Shown here in pieces: positions 1 to 11,500 of a stretch of 64,000 nucleotides of DNA; within the stretch, counting starts at the first letter, position 1; each line of letters starts with the position of its first letter. A program made the translations under genes and the position numbers. The DNA is from Cylicocyclus nassatus. Lineage: Eukaryota; Nematoda; Chromadorea; Rhabditida; Strongylidae. The stretch lies in NCBI GenBank assembly GCA_958299035.1, contig CATQJL010000223.1:77951600-78015599 (forward strand), given 5' to 3'. Below the pieces are notes generated by a model. It saw only the letters and a list, made by a program, of their open reading frames with translations, was not told the DNA's origin and did not search any database.

Positions 1-96
1 GTTGATGATTAAAGCATGATTCTCATCCAAAACGTTATTCGAAAAAAAAAATAAAACTTCAAGCAAGATATAAATGGATACCGACAAGGCTCTTAC

Positions 97-670
97 CTGG
101 GTGTGCCATCATACTGTGGTATGCCGTTATCGATAGCATCTATGGCTTCGACAAACGTTTCGTAGAGCTTTCGAAAAAATATATACACCATCTTATCGTC
201 GTGAAAGGAATCAAGTATCTGACGATAATAAACTGAATAAGAAAGATTAACCCTGACTGACAATGCTTACCTCTGCAATCAGTTGTTTTCCATAATGAGC
301 CTAGATCAATCCAGCTGAACTGAGTCTAGAGTTAGAATCCAGGCCCAAATGTCTGCATCGTCTCATTGAACTCTCTGAAGACAGCACGATTATGGAATTA
401 CCAACATTATTTGTGTGATCTTCATGACTGTAGGAGACTCAAACTTAACAGCATGCAAAGCAAGACCTACAATTGGTGATGGTCGTATCGTTTCTTCGAA
501 TGATCGTATACAAACGTCAACGATAACATCGCACTTGGCAAGTACACAGGATCCCGTGTCCTGAAATGTCATGATAATGAATTGATGACATTACGGGAGA
601 TATCCTCAAGATGAATTGTGTGCAATAAAACGTTCAAGTGCGCAAAGATTCTTTGAGTTGGTATAAAGAT
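97..670 (-). pseudogene. Broken MYG1-family exonuclease gene (partial, runs off the left edge)
   Basis: Minus-strand exons at 97-232, 271-374 and 471-560, with a poorly defined one at about 595-670. Translated pieces match the MYG1/UPF0160 family as I know it: LAKCDVIVDV and then VYDHSKKRYDHHQ (the DHH metal site) in 471-560, EFNETMQT and LSSAGLI in 271-374, and a clean KLYETFVEAIDAIDNG in 97-232. MYG1 proteins are DHH-type 3'-5' exonucleases of nucleus and mitochondria. Splice sites are preserved (for example GTAAGA at 91-96 and CTTCAG before 374), and DHHQ joins EFNETM in phase. Three lesions are visible: a short out-of-frame loss between VDV and VYDH, a frame change after ETMQT, and a TAG where the family has Tyr after SSAGLI. 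The phase into 97-232 also does not match directly, so an exon may be missing. It is probably a relic; assembly error is the alternative. Confidence 0.75.
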
Positions 671-690
671 GTGACGAGAACCTCTATCAA

Positions 691-1482
691 AACAGCAGGC
701 TCTGCGTCCGTATCTATCAACATATAGTAAGGATTGAAATATACTTCCAGTGCGCATACTCGTAATCATGCACAAGATAGACACAATCAATTACGCATAT
801 TTCGAGCTGCATAAGACACATCTGAGGTATAAATCGATCCAAAAAGCCATCAACCCGCTTACACTACCAAAGGTATAGGCGATTTATCAAATGCACAGAC
901 TGGACGTCGTTGCGTCCGACCAAGATAATTCGTGCATGGGAGAGACAGCAGACGGCAAGAGGTACGAAAGAGCGCTCAAGCGAGACGCCGACAGCGTCCG
1001 CAGTGACGCCTATTACGTGCGATGAATTCCTCTACAGTATTTACCTTGAGGTGATGCAAATGCTCTGGATTAAGGTAAGAATACAGGGTAAATTTGACCT
1101 CGTTCCATGCTAGCTAGTAAACACTGGTTTGAAAGTTGCGTAACTAACCTCATTGTTTCGAAAATCCAGAATTAATCACAAAAACCACTCCATCAATAGC
1201 CTACGATGTCTCAGCAAGTCGAAAAGAGCCAAACACTGAAGGTGATTGAGTGCAACCGCACGAAAATTTGAAACCTAAACCTGAAAACAGGAACTTACAA
1301 CAACATAAACGCCAACGCGACGAAGAGCAACGCGGAAAAGAAAAAAAAACGGTAAAGAAACGCGGAAAAACAACAAAAGCAAAGAAACGACGACTAAAAT
1401 ATGGAGAAAGAGCGTAAACAAAGGACTCATCACCGTGGAGTTAGACGTTTGCTTGCTACGCGCCAAATCGATACGCAGCCTG
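691..1482. other. No gene recognised
   Basis: Only a short plus-strand open frame at 910-1113 and A-rich sequence near 1340-1400 are present. I recognise no protein or repeat here. Confidence 0.5.
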
Positions 1483-1667
1483 CTCCGGGGCCCTCCCATT
1501 TCTGCTCCGGATACCTCCCATTTTCTGCTCCGGATATCTCCCATTTTCTGCTCCGGATACCTCCCATTTTCTGCTCCGGATACCTCCCACTTTCTGCTCC
1601 GGAGGCTTCCCATTTTCTGCTCCGGAGGCCTCCCATTTCTGCTCCGGACCCCTCCGATTTTCTCCGG
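1483..1667. repeat. GC-rich 22-23 bp tandem array
   Basis: About eight head-to-tail units of roughly CTCCGGATACCTCCCATTTTCTG length (22-23 bp). They differ mainly at the two or three bases after CTCCGGA. Because 23 is not a multiple of 3, several frames stay open and give repetitive pseudo-proteins (PEQKMG, RSRKWE); these are not genes. Confidence 0.9.
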
Positions 1668-1765
1668 CGCGTCTCTTCCAAATCTGGCGGACTCGCGCCG
1701 GGCAAATTTCTCCGGCGCGAGTCCGCCAAATCTGGCAAAGTCGCGCCGGAGAAATGGCGTACCTT
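1668..1765. repeat. GC-rich inverted repeats next to the array
   Basis: CTGGCGGACTCGCGCCGG near 1684-1701 is answered by its reverse complement near 1712-1730, followed by a related half near 1735-1752. These can form a cruciform. They are probably part of the same repeat unit as the tandem array. Confidence 0.7.
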
Positions 1766-1919
1766 TGCAGCAGGGCCGGAGAAGCCTCCCACTTGCCTGC
1801 CAGTGATGTCACCGCGACGGACCGCCCATTTGCCCCTCTCTCATTGGTCAACTGGGTCCGGCGCGACTCTGGCAGATTCGGACTGTCCGGCGGAGGGGTC
1901 CGGTCGATTGTCTGAGGAA

Positions 1920-1989
1920 CTATCATTGCAGCATCTTGCCATATTAGGGCCTTCCGAAGGCCTAATATGGCAAGATGCTGCAATGATAG
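1920..1989. repeat. 70-bp near-perfect palindrome
   Basis: Arms of about 33 bases start CTATCATTGCAGCATC and return as GATGCTGCAATGATAG. The tip is CCGA and one extra G interrupts the left arm near 1948. No purine/pyrimidine tract or poly-T tail marks it as a terminator. It is most likely a miniature palindromic element or a structured RNA stem. Confidence 0.85.
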
Positions 1990-2689
1990 CTCGCAATGAT
2001 CAGTCCACCTCAGTAATATGCGAAGTTGTCAAAAGCATGAAAGGCTATATGCAGTAATGTTTCACAGTACGGTGGTAGTTTTCCTTCAGAGTTTTGCCAA
2101 ATCTGCAGTCATCTTCTAGAAAACTCGCAAGGAAAAGATGATTAGCGACGTGGACATCCAAGGTAAGATGCACACCTTCATGCAGACAGAGCATGAAATG
2201 ATATTTCAAATGTGATTCCTTAACTGCGGAACGTTTCTGCACGAGGAGCTATGAAAGCTTATAGGAGAAGAAATTAGATGCTCCTAAAAAATTACTCGCA
2301 ATTCGACTCCTAGACCTCAAATGCAGCACTAATAATTGTCAGGCATTCAGTGCAAACAGTACTACTCTTAATTTAAGTATAGCCCCACACCTCTGCCTCA
2401 CTTGAGTTAGCAAAATCTCAACGACTATTTTTATGCTGCCTGTTCATTTAGTATTTGGCATTTGCAAACTCTCTATCTCCTCTCTCAGATTGCTTCGCAG
2501 ATAAGGAAGCAGTTTTGGAATCATGGCTTCATGCCCTTCAAGAAGTATGCATATCAATTCAGAAAGTCAGTTCGACGGAATTTTCTTCCCTTCTTACAAG
2601 GGAGAATTTGGTGGCATTGGCCTTCTAAGATACGTTTATCAAAATGCTTGCCCTGTAACCAAAATTCATTGGCATTGCATAGAATTTTG
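1990..2689. other. No gene recognised
   Basis: Short open frames only. The last 80 bases (CCAAAATTCATTGGCATTGC and the following TAGAATTTTG) are shared, inverted, with 8240-8275, so this end belongs to a dispersed repeat. Confidence 0.45.
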
Positions 2690-5335
2690 TTTTGATGAAG
2701 AGCAAGTTGTAAGTAAATGTCGAACAAAACACATTTTTCCGCAGTATTGCATTTCTTCTATCTTCTCACAATAGCATTCGTCAGAGATCTGTTCTGCCTG
2801 CGTATTCAAAGGCAGTGTTCGGACAAGGTGGAGGTCCGGGATTTCAGTCACATGCAGAAGTGGCCCCCCGCAGACATAGCATCAAGCAAGTACGATACAA
2901 CATTCGACCTGGAGCAAGAAAAACGATCGGGAATTGGAGAATCTTACACCTTGGGGCGGGGTCCTATGATCTGTTTGAATTCTTGCTATGCGGCAGAGTA
3001 CGCATGCCGCCACAGTCAAGGTCGTACGGTCCCACAGCAACTTTGCGTCTCAACCTTGGCGGGCCGTCAAATTTTAAATTGCAAGGTTTAGAAAAACGCA
3101 TGTTCTCGTCGTTATCGCACCTCCTAATGCGGATTTTCGTACTCAGACTTGCGGATAACCTCCGGTAAGTGGATTTCTGATTTTCTAAAAATCGACTTTT
3201 TGCCCGGACACTGCCTTTAAGTTTCTGTGGCTCTTGAGATGCACTTCGAGATTTCCTCACAACCATATATCACACTCAGGAAAAAATTTTTGCAAGCTAA
3301 CACTATTTCTTTCAGTTTAAAAAATATTCAATAATTGACAAGTGAAAAGGACTCACTTGCGTAATTTTTTCACTAATGTAGGCTAATTTCATAAATTTTA
3401 AGACTTAGTGCCGGGGAGAAAGGGAGTCCGCCGTGGATTCAAGCGGATTTTTTGGTTTTTCAGGTTTTTTCAGGTTTTTTTCACGGTTGCAGCTTTTGCA
3501 CTTAGCGTAGAACTGTAAGTGTGGTAGAGCTATTTTTTATCGGGTTATTATTCAGTAACGCTGTTTTGGAGTTCTTTTTTGTCACAATGAGTGCATTCGT
3601 AGACACAAACATAATCGAATGGCATTATGCTTGTGTTCAATAATATGCGTAGAATGCAGAATCTGAGAAATTTTTTCTATGCAATTCCTCAAATCTCACT
3701 GACAATGACAACAAACATCTATAAACCGTTCTAAGATGATTTACTTCTTTGTGAGTTTTGTGGATTTTCGCAGACAACTTTCCAAATAATTTACTTTTTC
3801 GCGTTAAAATCGCACCATGCTTCTGAAACGTGACGAAAAAATTGTTTTAACCTGCGACTCATGTTATCGAGTATTTGCAGGAACCGCACTAAGCTCGTCA
3901 AAAGTCTGAAAGCATAGAATTCGCGATAGCTAAACTTGCAATTTTGTCACAAAATCGGCAGATAAGCTCTGCTAAGGTGATGTCTTTTTTTGAATGACTT
4001 CCTGTTTTTCCTTGATAAGTTCCGTCAGAACGCGTTTCCAAAAACAATTTATAGTTCAATACTAAATGATTGTTAGAATCTTTATTCATAAAACAAAGTT
4101 GTATTTCATTCTCACCTGTCTCGCACAATTCGTAAGTCCTTTTTGGCCGAAATTCGAAAAGGCAAAATGTTCTCCTTAATTAAAAATAATGTCTTTAATT
4201 TGGTAAAATTTCCGTTCCGAATACTATGAAATCAAGCAAATAAATCCTAAAGTAAAAATTTGTTATAAATGTATAAGACGACTACATGCACCCTATATAT
4301 GAAAAACCGGGATTTCGTACTTGATATAAACGCTGAGATACCGTTTTTCACAGATGTTGTTGTTAACACATCCTAAGCTATCGCGCATTTCACCCAAAAG
4401 ATGGAAACATCCTTTATACGCTTACATACACCAATAAGAATTTCATTGAAGGTGAAGCACACTTCAAACAATCGCGATCGGCATTTCCCTTCTCTTTAGC
4501 AACTGCCTATATCCGAAATGCCAATATAAAAGTGCTCGTAAAGTTTTTCAACCAATCCAAATTTTTGTTCTACTATTTCCTTATCGTAAGTGAACACTTC
4601 AAGCTTGCAATTACCAAAGATAAACAGAAAGTCATTCACAAGAAGACCCTTTACCTTAGCAGACCTTATCTGCTGATTTTGTGACAAAATTGCAAGTTTA
4701 TCTATTACGACTTCTATGCTTTCAGACATTTGATGAGCTTGTGGTTGCTGCAAATCCACTCGATAACATGAATCGCAGGTTCAAACAATTTTTCCGTCAT
4801 GTAACATCAAAAAAAATGGTGCGATTTCAACGCGAAAGTGCAAATTATTTAGAAAGTTGTCTGCGAAAATACACAAAACTCACAAAGAAGTAGCATAGCA
4901 GGAACTCAAACAGATCAGAGGATCTCCGTGTAAGTTTCCCGACTTCCCAATCGTGTTTCTTGCTTCAGGTCGAACGTTATAAGCTCGTGCTTGCTCGATG
5001 CTGTTGAGGTGGAACTTTCGTATGGCACAGAAATCCCAGACCCTGACCTTGTCGGGACTCTGCCTTTCAATACGCAGGCAGAGCAGATCTTTGAAGAATG
5101 CTGCGATTGTGAGAAGGTAGCCGAAATACAATACTCAAGACTGGGTGTTTCATCTTCTTCATTTCCCTCAATGTGTTTTGTTCTACGTTACTTGCAATTT
5201 GCTCTTCAAACAAAATTCTATGCATCCATGTTCGACTATCCATAAATCTTGGCATTGTTGTAATCTTCTCGTTGGTTGCTTGAGCGCAGTCCAAGATTGG
5301 TACAGATTTATCGCACAGGTCACTAGTCAACTATA
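2690..5335. repeat. Diverged inverted duplication with coding-like arms
   Basis: 2700-2993 reads as the diverged reverse complement of 4900-5180, and 3735-4010 as that of 4600-4890. The left arm carries about 740 extra bases (roughly 2994-3735) that the right arm lacks. Both arms translate to similar peptides: LFCLRIQRQ on plus near 2790, LLCLRIERQ on minus near 5080; KLAILSQNRQI on plus near 3930, KLAILSQNQQI on minus near 4680. This suggests a once-coding sequence duplicated in inverted orientation, probably within a transposable element. The protein is not recognised. The outer edge 5240-5330 shares sequence with 8190-8275. Confidence 0.65.
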
Positions 5336-5381
5336 AAAGTTAAGCGGTAGTTTTTGACATAAGTGGTCTGCACTATACTTT

Positions 5382-5722
5382 GGACCGAATCGAATGATTA
5401 TTCGATTATTCGAATAAATCATTCGAATGCGAATGATTCGAAAATTCGAATATTCGATAATCTCAGATTTCGAATAATATTCGACAGTCGAATATTCGAA
5501 AATTTTCATTTTCGAATATTATTCGAAAGTCGAATATTCGAAATTCTCAACTTTCGAATATTATTCGATAGTCGAATATTCGATTCGATGTCCATGGAAT
5601 ATTCGAATATTCGATGAGCACCGAATATTCGAAAATTCGGTGCTCATCGAATATTCGAAAATTCGATAAGAATTGACTATTCGAAAATTCGAAGCATCGA
5701 ATATTTGGAAATTCGATATCCA
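5382..5722. repeat. AT-rich TTCGAATATTCGAA palindromic array
   Basis: Many short overlapping palindromes built on ATTCGAATATTCGAA, with longer periodic blocks of about 55-60 bases (…AATATTATTCGAAAGTCG…). The flank GGTCTGCACTATACTTTGG at about 5366 recurs inverted at 7248-7268 beside the second array, so both belong to one repeat family in opposite orientation. Confidence 0.85.
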
Positions 5723-5727
5723 CAACA

Positions 5728-6417
5728 TATACGGGGTGTCCCAAGGGTATGTACAAACTGTTTAATCGCTAATACCTCTCGCGAAGTCTTTTGCCAACCT
5801 TTAAGTAACATCCTGTAAGGATGGCTTCAGCTTACACATACAGCAGAAAGCAAATCACCTATGTTTTTCTTGTTGTGTTATCACGGTATGAACTTAGCAT
5901 ATAGAGCAACTGCGAAATGAGACATCCAAAAAAGTTTCCCCAACAAAAAAGAGATTTCAAATCTATGTAGCAGGATTTTACGTATTTAACTACGCACGGG
6001 CTTTTGGGCCTTTTAAATGTGCATTCTCTTCTCATTCTCTCTCTCATTCTCTTTTTGAAAAGCGTTGAAAAACTCTGTTATTATGTACCTGGCATAAGTT
6101 GCACAAGGCGTTACGGTTGAGTGCAAATTCTTTGTATAGTGAGTGTCTTTAGAAGCCTAGTGTAAAATCGGCCTTTTTGTTTCTCATTTTTGGGCAAATG
6201 GCTCTTGATATCTCAAAACCCTCCCCAGTTTTCCTACGGTAATTTACAAGTGAAAAGCGATCGATACATCGCTTCATACTGTAAGTCTAGGTTGATGTCA
6301 GCCCACAGATTTACATACTGTTGGGACCCCTGTATGTCAGTCCACATCTCTCAATGAGGATAAATAATCTTCTTTGATTTTTGAAATTCCTTTAGAACCG
6401 TCACGTACGCTTTTAGG
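5728..6417. repeat. Dispersed repeat with ACGGGGTGTCCC end
   Basis: Begins with a TACAGGGTGTCCC-like terminus at 5730-5742. The stretch 6150-6310 (AGAAGCCTAG, CTCAAAACCCTC, TACTGTAAGTCTAGGTTGA) is repeated with divergence at 48,595-48,760. It looks like an old DNA transposon of the GGGTGTCCC-end type. No transposase is seen. Confidence 0.55.
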
Positions 6418-6836
6418 TTCTTAAAGACAGCGTCCCAAAAGATGGGTGCGTTAATTTGTGGCAATGTTAAATTGGACCTCCTACCTAAGAGGTGACGAAG
6501 TTCGCAGCGAAAAAGAGGGTCTGGTAAGCTTGAAAATTGCTCCCAAAGTGGCCCATCTTACGGCAGACCCGAATGCCGCCCGTACAGCGAATTCGAACTG
6601 CAAGGCCAGAGAACGCATAGCGCACACAGTCATGAGTGCAGGGTCCCGCAACGACTCTGCGTCTCTACCCTGCATGCATCTCGTACTCACGAACCTACCG
6701 TAAGATCTCCCGGCCACTTACGGGGGAAATTTTAGGCCTGGTAGTCCCTTTTTCGCTCCGAACATCAGTCATCGCTTAGGTGGGGAGACTACTTTAACAT
6801 CGCCACAATCCGGCACCCATCTTCTTGCCGGGGCTG
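6418..6836. mobile_element. MITE with GACAGCGTCCC ends
   Basis: The left end TTAAAGACAGCGTCCCAAAAGATGGGTGC is answered at 6818-6836 by its degenerate reverse complement (CACCCATCTTCTTGCCGGGGCTGC). The same family is at 15,163-15,588. It is non-coding. Confidence 0.65.
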
Positions 6837-6937
6837 CAACCGAACGGTTTTTTCGTTGTAAATTGAAACATAAAAAAATGTCTATACTTGAAAAAATTTA
6901 TTCTGAGATGTTTTGGTCTCTCACAGGTAGTCCCACT

Positions 6938-7262
6938 GACATAATTTATTCGCATAGTATTCGAAAATCGAATGATATTCGAAAATCGAATATTATTCGA
7001 GAACCGAATAATAATCGAAATTCGAATATCGAATGGTATTCGATATTCGAATATTATTCGATTCGAAAACTTCCATTTTCGAATAATATTCGATAGTCGA
7101 ATATTCGAAACTTTCGATTTTCGAATAAAATTCGATAGTCGAATATTCGAAGTTTTCAGTTTTCGAATAATAATCGATAGTCGAATATTCGAAAATTTTG
7201 AATTTCGAATATTATTCGATATTCGAATATTCGAAAAAAATTTCGAATTTCCCAAAGTATAG
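6938..7262. repeat. Second TTCGAATATTCGAA array, opposite orientation
   Basis: Same composition and spacing as the array at 5382-5722, in opposite orientation as judged from the shared flank at 7248-7268. Apparent open frames rich in RIFE or NIRI repeats come from the simple sequence. Confidence 0.85.
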
Positions 7263-7276
7263 TCTGCACCCACCTA

Positions 7277-8003
7277 CAGTCGAGTAGATTTCCTGCTCAA
7301 CATAGTGTCCCTGCAGACGCGACAACGCTGGGGCGTCAATAAATGCCTTGCGAGTTCCCGAGCTAGTGTTTTCCAGTGTTTTCTTTGCTTATTTCATGCT
7401 TTTTAGTTGATTCGTTGCTGATAAAGAGGAAAAGGGTAAGTTAAAGAGTAGTTTCTGTTCTGAGAAGTTCTATCATCGCATGTTCACAGATATCCACGTG
7501 GAAGCATTTCGCGTCAGCTTCTTGTCTATTTTTTTGTCATTTCCTTTTCTTTGTCACTTCTTCTCCCCCTCCTTCTTGTGAGGCGTTTTTTTGAACGCTA
7601 ATTGGCTTGTCTTGCAGCAACTTCGGCTTTCATCCAAAAGAAATAGCATTTTAATCAAGTACTTCATGTGATAAAGGCAATAAGTCAATCGTAAAAACCC
7701 ACTAGCGTTCAAAGAAGTACCTCACAAGAAGAAAGAGACATAAAGTGACAAAAAATAGACAAGAAGCTGACGCGAAGTGCTTCCACGTGGATATCTGTGA
7801 ATATGCGATGATAGAACTTCTCAGAAAACAAAAACTACACTCTAACTTACCCTTTTCTTCTTCATCATCAACGAATCACCTCACAGAATAAGCAAAGAAA
7901 ACACTGGAAAACACTAGCTCGGGAACTCCCAAGGCATTTATTGACGTCCCAGCGTTGTCGCGTCTGCAGGGACACTATTTTAAGCAGGAAATCTACTCGA
8001 CTG
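7277..8003. mobile_element. 727-bp foldback element, Tc1/mariner-type ends
   Basis: Terminal repeats start CAGTCGAGTAGATTTCCTGC, end with its complement, and are flanked by TA (7275-7276 and 8004-8005). The arms of about 320 bases match well (for example TCCACGTGGAAGC at 7495 and GCTTCCACGTGGA near 7780), leaving a spacer of only about 80 bases. Non-autonomous. Confidence 0.9.
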
Positions 8004-8143
8004 TAATTATTATCATCTTCTAAGGTGAGCACTAGCTTAATCTTGATTTTGGTTGAGGCTGTTGTTTTTCCTAGGGGTTGGTCTCTTTTCTGTGGTCGAT
8101 GAGGTGTTTGATCGGATAGTTTACTTATGTGTCTTCGACTTTT

Positions 8144-8183
8144 CAGACTCTGAAGAAGGCAAGTTTGCCGAAACGTTAGTCTG
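8144..8183 (+). ncRNA. Hammerhead-ribozyme-like fold
   Basis: Ordered pieces fit a hammerhead layout. CAGACT at 8144-8149 pairs with AGTCTG at 8178-8183 (stem I). CTGAAGA sits at 8150-8156, a GGCAA/TTGCC hairpin at 8158-8169 (stem II), GAAA at 8170-8173, then CGTT at the would-be cleavage side. One extra A lies between CTGAAGA and stem II, and stem III would be minimal. Short-stem-III hammerheads are known from the terminal repeats of Penelope-like retroelements, which would suit the repeat around it (8100-8277, shared with 5240-5330). Activity is not shown. Confidence 0.4.
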
Positions 8184-8283
8184 TATTCTGTTCCGTGCGA
8201 TAAATCTGTACCAATCTTGGACTACGCTCAAGCAACCAACGAGAAAATTCTATGCAATGCAAATGAATTTTGGTTAATACATC

Positions 8284-8530
8284 TTCTCGTCTGATAAGGA
8301 TTCGTACAGTTATTAGCTCCTGGGACCTGAAGCGACTGATTTGGGCGGTATATTTGAGAGAAAACTCGCTTCCTAGCCCATCTCCCTCCCCCCCCCCCCC
8401 CCTTCTTTAGACGTCATGCTTCCTAATAGTCACAGCTTGTGACCTATATAATTTTCAACAAGTATATCTGGTTTTTGTATGCTTTGAAACTGTCTTTGTG
8501 CGAAAAACACTTTTATCAAACAACGATTTA
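8284..8530. other. Spacer with a poly(C) run
   Basis: Contains a 12-base C run at about 8391-8402, then AT-rich sequence downstream of the minus-strand gene. No coding signal. Confidence 0.5.
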
Positions 8531-8539
8531 ATACACAAT

Positions 8540-8545
8540 TTTATT
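8540..8545 (-). terminator. Polyadenylation signal AATAAA
   Basis: Canonical AATAAA on the minus strand, 10 bases after the TAA stop at 8556-8558. It supports the 3' end of the multi-exon gene. Confidence 0.75.
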
Positions 8546-8555
8546 TACAATCGCT

Positions 8556-11500
8556 TTACAAAGCAGCAGATGTGCCAGAGGTTCCACTGACATCACCTCC
8601 AGTGCTAGTACCACCACCCGTGGTGCCTCCAGTCGTGCCGCTGACATCCGTACCGCCAGTAGTTCCGCTGACTTCGGATGTACCTCCAGTCGTGCCACTG
8701 ACATCGGTCGTGCCACCCGTTGTGCCTCCCGTCGTGCTAGTGCTAGTTTCTCCACCAGTGGTAAAGCCACTTGTAAGACCAGTTGTACCGCCAGTCGTAG
8801 CGCCCGTGGTGGCACCCATAGTGGTTCCTCCGATGGTAGACAAACCTATAAGAGGAAAGAGTTGGAAGAAAAAGTTGAAAAAGACTAGAGGTGATTTTGA
8901 ACTACAGGACCTCCAACTCCAGTCGTTGTAGTTCCAAATGCGCTTCCTGTAACTCCACCAGTAACTCCGGATGCATCAACCCCGTATCTTTTGTACATTC
9001 CGCGATACCTAAAATGGCGATTAATGAAAAAAAGTCGATTGAATCGTGATTACCGCACCAGTCTTGATATACATTACGACGGCCAAAGTAGAGGAAAGAT
9101 CCAAAAATAAGCAGCGATATCATTGAGCCAACAAAGAATCCGTAGAATATGGCCCAGATTAACCACCCTTTTCGACCTTTTTTGACCTCAGTACCTCCTC
9201 AAGCGCGAGAATCAGTATATATTTGTAAGTGTAAAACAAAGCGTCATGCCTTTTCCAAGGAAATCATCTATATTCGATTTCTGTGTGGTCGTTGCTTTTG
9301 CTACGGCGGACACATTCGGTGTCGGTGACGGCTAAATAGCAATATATTCTACGGAATCCATTAGAGTTACATGTTATGCGCAACTTACAGTCGCTATGGT
9401 GCCCAAGGTGCCGTGTGGTGTTTTGGCGGTACCGAGGTCTTCAGGGGTCCCTTTCCCAGTAGACACAGTATCTATACTTTCTTTGTTTTCTATTTGCCAT
9501 ACTTCTCCATTTTGGGGCCCCTGGGTGAAATTTTCCTTCGCTCCAAATGTGCTCACAAAATCAAACTCACCATATTCTGAATTCCACCGAACGCTCCCTT
9601 CTTTTTGATGAGACACTGGTGATGTGAGAAGTAGAAAATAATGTACCCATCATGTTTAACCATCTGTGACGAAACAACGAGCTCCCTTCCAACAGACCAT
9701 ATTGAGAACTGTAATAATTCAATCAACTTTCTAAGACATCTTGATTTAACCAGGCGATTTGTAGTTCCAAAAACAAGTGGCTTGGCAACCAGAATATCTT
9801 GAGATTTTGATATGATAGGTTCCTTACCCTAGAATTTGAAAAAAGAGCAAGCACATCATGGTGCTTCTGCCAAGAAAAATGCCCCTAAACCCGTGCGCGC
9901 GGTCAATTCTCAACCCCCCCCCCCCCACCCCTAAATGTAGGATGCGGCACGGCAGTGCTGTAACCGTGAGAGGGTTGCTCATCGATGCTCATCTCCAATC
10001 CTGGCGGAAAATTTCAATCGTTCAAATTTGAAAAGTAAAGCAAATGCTTGTTTTTGCCATTTTTACACTTTTCAAGATGGATATTTAGGATAAGGCGCAT
10101 CCGATAACCCCAGTCAAGCAGAAAATATGCAGCATGAAGAACTGCCCATCTGCGGCTTGTGGATTTTCAGTAGACCCCAATTCTCAACCACTGAAGAGCG
10201 CATTTTGCAATGATCTTAGATAATCTGAAAACTGACGCTAATTAGATTGAAGTAACTTACTCTTCCATCAAAATCGAAGCCAATCTGAGTAGGCCGATAA
10301 CTTATTTGTTCCATTTTGTTAGAAGATTTTGTTTTCTTCGTGCTTTTCAAAAACCTTATCGCTACTCCATTTTCTATAAAGACAATGAATGACTTGATAG
10401 CACACATCAGGTCAGCTTTATATCTTAGGTAGTAAATTTGGTTACGGGAGAGGAAGTAATAGGCGATCAGTGAAGGGCAGATATGGTGCATCGAAGTTTA
10501 CGATTTCCCTTTTTTTTGACAAATTTCGGGCGCAAATTTTACTCGAAGTCCTACTGAAATGATGCTAACCCACATGCTGAGTTAATGCACCAGTCCTCCA
10601 TGCATCTGTGAATAAGAAAACTCAAAACTCTTCTGTGAAGGCGATAAGATAAAGCAGATTGCTTACAACTTGTGCAAGGTTTGTTTCATGCATCACTTTT
10701 GTACTTCATTGTCTTTGCAATAAATGCTTTACAAATCTTGTCAGAATTTATGTTTGAAGATTTTTAAACCCCTAGATGTCACAAATGTATACATGCACTT
10801 CCCAGTCGCTCATATCCCTCTTCCCGCAAAGTTTATTTTTTTTTTTGAACATTAGGTGTCATTCATTCTAGGACTAGGAGACGCAAGACCGCTTTGCGCA
10901 CATTGTCTAAACAAGCTTAATCGTGTGCTTAGCAGGTTTATACCTGTCATTTATCTCGTCCACGTTCATGCACTCTTCGGAAACAGGGAAGAAAAAACTT
11001 AAACATGTTAAGAACAATGTCCGCAATGCGGTCACGCGTCTCTTAGTCCTAGAATAGATGATACCATGTTGAAAGACATTGATGGTTAAGCAATTTGTAC
11101 GCACTTTTGAAACACCCTGTATAGCATTTGGACTTTGATTAAATTAAGATCATGCTTACGAGCTCCAGGCATAACAACGAAACCATTCCTAACATATACT
11201 GACAACATATTTTTGTCAATACAATCGAATTGATTCGTTTTACGTCCTGGTCCTCCTTCAACACAAACTTTGAACCTAAAAAAACCTGCGGCTAAGTGAT
11301 AAGCTAGAACTTTCGTTCGTGTAGAAAACATACCATTCACACTTCTGCCCATCAACCCAAATCTTCGCGTGAAATCTTTGGTTCGGTGTCAACGTGTAAG
11401 TGATAAGTTGCCCCAAATCACATCTAAATATATAGACACTAGCAGATACGTAGAGCAGAGGGAGATGTAACATACGAGTCATGACATTTAATGCTTTTTA

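Noticed and set aside
1275..2057. Several long overlapping frames on both strands with repeated PEQKMG or LPFSAPD peptides
   Set aside because: They are translations of a 22-23 bp tandem array, open in many frames by composition.
5382..7262. CRISPR-like spacing in the AT arrays
   Set aside because: No constant repeat with unique spacers; overlapping palindromes in a eukaryotic genome.
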